Assembly: GCA_027314595.1 (NCBI GenBank)
Contig: DAHVAN010000350.1
Span: forward strand, 1 to 47,933
Length of the DNA: 47,933 bases
Reading direction: 5' to 3'
Source of the DNA: Actinomycetota bacterium
GTDB lineage: Bacteria; Actinomycetota; Actinomycetes; Streptosporangiales; Streptosporangiaceae
Positions 42,879-47,933 of this stretch are shown piece after piece; position 1 is the stretch's first letter, and every line of letters begins with the position of its first letter. The notes below the pieces were generated by a model that was not told where the DNA came from, ran no database searches, and saw only the letters and a list, made by a program, of their open reading frames with translations. The position numbers and the translations under genes are program-made.

Positions 42879-44540
42879 ATGGGCATCGTGCTCGACCGCG
42901 ACGAGATCGACGCCCTGTTCCCCGCAGACCTGCCCGAGCCGGCGCACTGGGAAGAGCGGTACCCGCCACGGGACCTGCCGGAAGGCGCGCAGGTTACCCG
43001 GTTCAGCCCCAGCCCCACCGGCTTCATGCACATCGGCGGGATCTACACGGCGATGCTCGACAAGGCCGTCGCCGCCCAGACCGGGGGCGTCTACCTCGTC
43101 CGGATCGAGGACACCGACCAGGCCCGGGAGGTCGAGGGCGCCATCGCGCAGTTCGACAAGGCGTTCGGCTACTTCGGGGTCATGCCGGCCGAGGGTGACG
43201 GCGACATCTCGGGCCGGTACGGGCCGTACGTCCAGTCCCGCCGGTCCGCGATCTACCTGACGTACGTGCGCGAGTTTCTCCGCCAGGGCAAGGCGTACCT
43301 GTGCTTCGCCACCAGGGAGGAACTGGCGGCGTCCGCGGCCGAGCAGCGCGCCGAGAAGGTCCCGACCGGCTATTTCGGCCGGTGGGCGATCTGGCGGGAC
43401 GCCCCGGACGACCGGGTTCGCGCGCGGCTCGCGGCGGGCGAGCCGTATGTGGTGCGGTTCCGGTCGCCCGGCGAGCCCGTCGGCCGCATGTCCTGGACTG
43501 ACCTCATCCGCGGCACGATCGAGACCGAGGACAACCGCAACGACGTGGTCATCCTCAAGAGCTCGGACCAGCCGCTGCGGCTGCCCACCTACCATTTCGC
43601 CCACGTCGTCGACGACCACCTGATGAGGGTCACCACGGTGATCCGCGCCGACGAGTGGCTCTCCTCGGTACCGGTGCACCTGCAGCTTTTCGACGCGGCC
43701 GGGTTCGACCGGATCCCGTACGCCCACATCGCGCCGCTGATGAAGCAGGACAGCGGCGCCCGGCGCAAGCTCTCCAAGCGCAAGGACCCGGAAGCCAACG
43801 TCGAGTTCTACATCACCGCCGGCTACCCCGCCCCCGGACTCATGTACTACCTGCGCGGCCTGGCCAACGGACGGCTGGCCGAGCTGCCCCTGGACCAGGC
43901 GCTGAGCGAGCCGCTGCGACTGGCGGAGTGCGGCGTGGCTGGACCGCTCCTTGACCTGGTCAAGCTCGAGGACATCACCGCCGACCTCATCGCCGCGATG
44001 AAGGGCGCGGACATCCTCGACCAGGTGCTCGCCTGGGCGGCTGACTACGACCCGGAGCTAGCCAGTGTCGTCTCCGCCGAACGTGACGTGGCGCTGCGGG
44101 CGCTGGCCATCGAACGCGAGGACGTCCCAAACCCGCGCAAGGACCTTCGCAAGTGGTCCGACTTCCGCGAGGTCTACGGGTACTTCTTCCGTCCGGTCTT
44201 CCCGCTGCTCACCGATCCCGCCGACGCGCGCCTCGGCGGCCTCGACCCCGCCATCGTGCGGCGGCTGTGCGCCGGCCTGCTCGGCGATTACCGCGGCCTG
44301 GACGACAAGGACGCCTGGTTCGACCAGATCAGGGCCGCGGCCGCCGCCACCGGGTTCGCCGCGAGCCCGAAGGAGCACAAGGCCAGCCCAGGCGCGTACC
44401 CGGGATCGATCAGGGAGGCGTCGCAGGTGATCCGCGTACTGCTCACCGGCTCGACGCGCAGTCCCAGGCTGGACCTGGTCGCCAGCGTGCTCGGGGAGGA
44501 CGAGGTGCGCCGCCGCGTCGGCGCGGTCCTGCGCGCCTGA
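42879..44540 (+). CDS. gltX: Glutamyl-tRNA synthetase, long Firmicutes-like type
   Basis: 553-residue class I aminoacyl-tRNA synthetase that joins Glu to tRNA(Glu). The first signature is FSPSPTGFMHIGGIYTA (the HIGH region) and the second KLSKRKDPEANV (KMSKS). Between them are YHFAHVVDDHLMRVTTVIR and ADEWLSSVPVHLQLF. The N-terminal lead (LFPADLPEPAHWEERYPPRD) and the overall pattern are more like the ~550-residue clostridial enzymes than the ~490-residue housekeeping GltX usual in actinomycetes. I infer an additional, possibly transferred copy. ATG 42879 is chosen; GTG 42888 is also possible. The neighbours (HNH protein, secreted repeat protein) give no pathway link, but a peptide-synthetase-like gene begins 3.3 kb downstream. 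Confidence 0.9.
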   Translation: MGIVLDRDEIDALFPADLPEPAHWEERYPPRDLPEGAQVTRFSPSPTGFMHIGGIYTAMLDKAVAAQTGGVYLVRIEDTDQAREVEGAIAQFDKAFGYFGVMPAEGDGDISGRYGPYVQSRRSAIYLTYVREFLRQGKAYLCFATREELAASAAEQRAEKVPTGYFGRWAIWRDAPDDRVRARLAAGEPYVVRFRSPGEPVGRMSWTDLIRGTIETEDNRNDVVILKSSDQPLRLPTYHFAHVVDDHLMRVTTVIRADEWLSSVPVHLQLFDAAGFDRIPYAHIAPLMKQDSGARRKLSKRKDPEANVEFYITAGYPAPGLMYYLRGLANGRLAELPLDQALSEPLRLAECGVAGPLLDLVKLEDITADLIAAMKGADILDQVLAWAADYDPELASVVSAERDVALRALAIEREDVPNPRKDLRKWSDFREVYGYFFRPVFPLLTDPADARLGGLDPAIVRRLCAGLLGDYRGLDDKDAWFDQIRAAAAATGFAASPKEHKASPGAYPGSIREASQVIRVLLTGSTRSPRLDLVASVLGEDEVRRRVGAVLRA

Positions 44541-44928
44541 CCGCCGCGTTCGTGTCCTGCGGGGCGGGTCAGGCGTCCGGGAGCTACTTCATTCGCACAG
44601 GGATATGATATCAAGATGGACAATAAGTAGCACGCCTGAAAAATGATGTGCTGCCAGGGCTGGTGCGCGCAGGTCACAACATCTACCTCGCCGAGAGCCA
44701 GACCCCGGCGGACATGCCGACACTGACCTCGCCGCGGACCTCGCGGTTCCCACTGCGGGATCAGCCTCGGGGACTACCTGATCGCCGCCACGGCGCTGAC
44801 ACGGCCCCTCTGACCGGCCAGGGGAAGCCATGGTTGTCCGGACCTGTCCGACGATTGGCACTTGTCTCCCCACGCGCCCACGGTGGAGGAATTATCGGCA
44901 TATACGCGTGCTCTACCGTGGAGGCCCG
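44541..44928. other. Intergenic region without a convincing gene
   Basis: 388 bases. It holds a perfect 11-base palindrome GATATGATATC at 44602-44612 in a locally AT-rich patch, and a short direct repeat (about ccgtggagg) near 44880 and 44915. Open frames here have no family resemblance. The promoter of the secreted repeat protein should lie near its right end. Confidence 0.6.
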
Positions 44929-46558
44929 ATGCGACGTCCGCACCCGAAAGCGCTCCTTGCCCCGCGGCCCTTGCCGTCGCGATCTCGGGATCCGGCCTGG
45001 CCGACGGCCCGGCCATAGCCGATGCTGCCGGCGTCGCCCAGACGGCGGCGGCATCGGCTGCGCCCGGGCGGGACTGGAGCGCCGCGACGGCGGTCCCTGG
45101 GCTTGACGCTCTGTCCTCCACTGGCCTGTCCAGCTTCGGGGCCATCGGCTGCGGATCCGCCGGGAACTGCGCGACTGGCGGCGGCTACGCCAAGACGCAG
45201 AGCGTCACCCAAGCGTGGGTGTCCGCCGAGGTCCACGGCACATGGCAGGCGGCCAGGCAGGCACCGGGAGTCGCCGCACTGAACACGGGAGGCTCCGCGG
45301 CCATCAACGCCATCTCCTGCCCCTCCCCTGGCAGTTGTGTGGCCATCGGCACCGCGGCGACCGCCAGCGGCGGCAGCGTCGCGTTCGTTCTCAGCGAGTC
45401 CAGCGGGAAATGGGACAGCGCGCGGTCGCTCACCGCCAGCCCGCCGGCCCGGGCCGGCTGGGAGGCCGACACGCTGTCGTGCCCGTCCGCCGGAAGTTGC
45501 GCTGTCGCTCTCATCTACACCACCGCCAGCGGAAGCGAGCTGGGTTATGTGCTCGCGCAGTCGCGCGGCGCCTGGGGAGCGCCGAAGCCGCTGCCCGGCC
45601 TGGCGGCAGCTGGGCAAACGCGATCGAGGTACCAGGCACCGCCACGCTGAACGGCGGGAAGAACGGCAGCGTGAACGCGCTGTCCTGCGGCAGGCCGGCC
45701 AAGTGCGCCGCGGTCGGCACGTTCACCAGAGCGGGGCAGGTCCAGGGCGCGTTCATCGTCGCGGAGGCAAACGGCCGCTGGAGGACCGCCCAGCGGCTTT
45801 CCGGGACTTCCGGCCTGGCGCTGCTGATCTCGATCTCCTGCCCGGCGTCCGGCGACTGCCTGGCGGGCGGCGAAGACGGCAAGGGCGCGATCCTGGCCAG
45901 CGGGCAGGGCGGCTCCTGGAGCAAGGCCAGGCACCTGACCGGGCTGCTGGCCGGGATGACGGCAGTCGAGTCGGTCGACTGCTGGTCGGCGGGCAACTGC
46001 GCGGCGGCGGGCTTCTCCCACAAGGGAGCACCGGTCAACGGCGGGGACACCGAGGTTTTCGTCATCGACCAGGCGAACGGAGCCTGGGGGCCCGCGCACG
46101 TGCTGGCCGGCACCGTGCACGCGGACGCCGGAGGCGACACGGAGAGCGCGTATTTGGCGTGCGCGCGGGGCGGCGGCTGCGCCGCGAGCGGGCAGCGGCT
46201 GACATCCAGCGCGCGCTACGGCACCTATCAGGTCCCGTACCTGGCCAGCGAGACGCCGCCGGTGGCAACGGCCACCGCGCTGTCACTGTCAGCCGCCAAG
46301 ATCACGTACGGGAAAGAGCAGGCGGAGCGCCTGCGGGTCGCGGTGACCGGGCCCAGGGTCACCCCCACGGGAGAGGTCATCGTGACCGACGGGAAAGGCA
46401 CCGTCTGCGTCATCGGGCTGCGCGCGGGCAAGGGGACCTGCACGCTGACCGCGAGGCAGCTCAGGGCGGGGATATGCACGCTGACCGCCCGGTACCCGGG
46501 AACACCGCACCTGACCGCATCCGCCTCGCCCGCCAGAAAGCTCACCGTGGCCAGATAG
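44929..46558 (+). pseudogene. Secreted repeat protein with Ig-like C-terminus, frameshifted twice
   Basis: A GGAGG site precedes ATG 44929, which starts a signal peptide MRRPHPKALLAP; after a frame change near 44965 it continues AALAVAISGSGLADG. The body has repeats of ~45-60 residues built on ISCPSPGSCVAIG-type Cys pairs and a W-x-x-A motif (TWQAARQAPGVAALN, GKWDSARSLT, SWANAIEVPGTATLN, RWRTAQRLSG, SWSKARHLTG, AWGPAHVLAG), resembling a beta-propeller. A second frame change near 45603 falls at a repeat edge, as if about one repeat were deleted. The C-terminal ~90 residues (ATALSLSAAKITYG ... TLTARYPGTPHLTASAS) look like a bacterial Ig-like domain. Binding role is likely if functional. Confidence 0.7.
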
Positions 46559-46659
46559 TGTCCGCGCCGAGCATGACCTGGAAGATGATCGCACCGCCGG
46601 TGTCATTGCTGGGCGCTAGAGCGGCGTTGAGGCCATCAAGGGATGATGCGCGGTGACGG

Positions 46660-47418
46660 TCATCGCCCGCGTGATGCCGGAATAATCCCGGCCGCGTCTC
46701 CATTCACAGCCTCCAGCTCGTCTATCAGCCGGGTCTCGTGCGTGCTGTCCTGCGGACCCGACTTGCGTGCCCAGCCATGATGACGGAACTGGCGCACGAC
46801 GTCGAATCCAGGATGCTGCCGGACGAGGAACTCGAACACATCGCGTATCTGTCGAGTGGACCGTTCCTCGGGCGACATCAAGCGTGCCACCTCCGCATCG
46901 ACGGGCGCCAGGGACAGGCAGGTCGCATAAGTCCAGTCGAGGTCGTCGAAGACGAGCCAGCCGCCGGGCCTGAGGAGCTTCTCGACGAGAAAGAACGCGA
47001 ATCCGTCCGTGTCCCAATTATGAGCACCATCGATGAAGCAGAAGTCGAACTGCGGATTGCAGCGGTAGTCGGTCGTGTTCGCCTGGATAAGACGCATGAG
47101 CTCCCACGTGTACGATCGTGACGTGCGCACGATGCGAGTCATGTCAGCGACGCCAGCGGACCTGAGGAGCTGTGCCACCGCGGGCGCGGTGTCGCGGTCC
47201 ATCGTAGTCAGGGTGCCTCCGCCGTTGAGGCGGAGTCCAGTGGCGAGCCAGCAGGCGGAGCCTCCGTGGCCAGTGCCCAGCTCGAGGACCTCGCGTGCGC
47301 CAGTGTGCCGGACGAACTGGCCCAGCGCGCGGCTGAAGACTGGATCGTGCTCCGGACGCGGGAGGTGGGCGACGGCTTCCTCGGCCATGGCGAACGGATC
47401 AACGCGGGAATCGCTCAC
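46660..47418 (-). CDS. Class I SAM-dependent methyltransferase (Methyltransf_24-like)
   Basis: 252 residues. Motif I reads VLELGTGHGGSACWLATGL, the acidic strand LTTMDRDTAPAV, and motif II/III FDFCFIDGAHNWDTDGFAFF and LLRPGGWLVFDDLDW, the pattern of O-methyltransferases related to cephalosporin-hydroxylase/rhamnosyl-type Methyltransf_24 proteins. The Asp-Gly-Ala-His of motif II is typical of metal-assisted members. I choose GTG 47418, with GGGAGGT six bases upstream; ATG 47424 and 47442 are too close to or ahead of that site. It diverges from the condensation-domain-like gene at the right edge and converges on the secreted repeat protein. A tailoring role in the edge cluster is possible but unproven. 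Confidence 0.85.
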   Translation of the reverse strand: MSDSRVDPFAMAEEAVAHLPRPEHDPVFSRALGQFVRHTGAREVLELGTGHGGSACWLATGLRLNGGGTLTTMDRDTAPAVAQLLRSAGVADMTRIVRTSRSYTWELMRLIQANTTDYRCNPQFDFCFIDGAHNWDTDGFAFFLVEKLLRPGGWLVFDDLDWTYATCLSLAPVDAEVARLMSPEERSTRQIRDVFEFLVRQHPGFDVVRQFRHHGWARKSGPQDSTHETRLIDELEAVNGDAAGIIPASRGR

Positions 47419-47832
47419 AAGCATACCTCCCGGAAAGGACATGCTGGCTCCGGCGAGGCTCCGGCCAGGGGCTCCGGAACCTCTTACCGTGACACCCGAA
47501 ATTACGATATATGTGTTAGCGGCTGCCGCTAGATTATGCTCTAGGCTCCTTTATCCGGCAAGCGAACACGAGGCGTCCAACTGCAAAATATTCGCGCTTG
47601 TCAAGATCTGGACGGCGATCGGCGTAGCCCCTACGATGACGCCATGGCGTCGGCGACGGTCAATCTCGTGACCCATGACGACGCACAGATGATTCCGAAC
47701 AGGCGCTGCGATACGACGGCATTGCCGGCGTATCAGCCCGAGTTCGCGAACGCTGCCGATCACCCACGTTCCGGCGGCTGCGCCGGCGCGGTCCTGGCGG
47801 TCGCGCTGCGCGAGCTGATCGGCTGACCGGCG
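47419..47832. other. Divergent intergenic region, AT-rich patches
   Basis: 414 bases between the methyltransferase and the gene entering the right edge. Parts near 47500-47600 are clearly less GC-rich than the genes and should contain promoters for both directions. A 60-codon open frame at 47644-47826 ends seven bases before the next GTG; it has no strong ribosome site and no family I know, so I do not call it, although a small leader peptide or protein is possible. Confidence 0.5.
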
Positions 47833-47933
47833 GTGAGCACCAGAACCGGGGCCGGTCAGCGCCGCCGCGTGCGGCTGACCCCGGCGGCGCCGGTGCCGGT
47901 GGAGTTCACCGGGGCCCGGGCCGGGCAGGGCCC
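47833..47933 (+). CDS. Partial: N-terminus of a condensation-domain (NRPS-like) protein
   Basis: From GTG 47833 the frame reads an Arg/Thr-rich lead and then VRLTPAAPVPVEFTGARAGQ, running off the window. The segment VEFTGARAGxGP is how many actinobacterial stand-alone condensation-domain or peptide-synthetase proteins begin, just before a PLTWGQ-type motif. Only 33 residues are visible, so the assignment rests on this short resemblance. The neighbour is a divergent methyltransferase, a common tailoring companion. Confidence 0.5.
   Translation, partial: MSTRTGAGQRRRVRLTPAAPVPVEFTGARAGQG

Noticed and set aside
44648..45106. 152-codon plus-strand frame after the tRNA synthetase
   Set aside because: Arg/Pro/Thr-rich noise without motifs, overlapping the start of the secreted repeat protein in another frame.
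47551..47763. 70-codon minus-strand frame in the right intergenic region
   Set aside because: No ribosome site, no recognised family and a position inside a divergent promoter region.
1..47933. CRISPR arrays, insertion sequences, integrase or attachment sites
   Set aside because: No regularly spaced repeats, transposase motifs or integrase genes were seen; decay by deletion explains the relics without a visible mobile element.

Overview
The window comes from a very GC-rich actinomycete. Evidence for this is a WhiB-type Fe-S regulator, a DUF574 (SAV2177-type) methyltransferase, a GAF/SpoIIE phosphatase, an actinobacterial protein O-mannosyltransferase, a DUF222/HNH '13E12' protein and frequent GTG/TTG starts with 4-base GTGA overlaps. 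A Streptosporangiales- or Treboniaceae-like organism fits best, but the exact taxon cannot be fixed from sequence alone. No rRNA, tRNA, CRISPR array or intact insertion sequence was found.

Layout. 1-4.8 kb: a frameshifted gene remnant, DUF574 methyltransferase, PP2C phosphatase, a MetE-like zinc methyl/alkyltransferase and a YceI-like protein. 5.0-9.7 kb (minus strand): protein mannosyltransferase followed by a sensor kinase, a second degenerate membrane kinase and a LuxR-type response regulator, tightly packed. 10-15.4 kb: a small conserved actinobacterial protein with its 3' end tandemly duplicated, then a four-gene operon joined by three GTGA overlaps: a split PEP-synthase/phenylphosphate-synthase-like pair, an inositol-phosphatase-family enzyme and a second MetE-like protein. 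15.5-24 kb: a four-helix membrane protein behind a perfect 17-bp hairpin, a flippase/pseudokinase fusion, an RND-pump relic, a WhiB protein, a lipoprotein of the LpqF/ORF12 type coupled to a beta-lactamase-fold protein that has lost its catalytic residues, and a GH65 pseudogene broken into four frames.

24.1-40.5 kb is the most notable region. Behind two inverted repeats lies a packed operon of an acyl-CoA dehydrogenase, a 2573-residue KS-AT-KS-ACP-KR-DH megasynthase and an 1883-residue single-chain BC-BCCP-central-CT carboxylase laid out like eukaryotic acetyl-CoA carboxylase. A convergent 4'-phosphopantetheinyl transferase follows. This looks like a self-contained lipid or polyketide factory: the carboxylase makes the extender, the transferase primes the carrier domain, the megasynthase elongates and the flavoenzyme adjusts the chain's redox state. 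The carrier domain carries Thr where Ser is expected.

40.6-47.9 kb: DUF222/HNH protein, a frameshifted small gene, an extra glutamyl-tRNA synthetase of the long Firmicutes-like type, a frameshifted secreted repeat protein, a class I methyltransferase and, at the right edge, the first residues of what resembles a non-ribosomal-peptide condensation-domain protein.

At least five loci show frame breaks. They could be true decay or assembly indels, so read quality matters for those calls.
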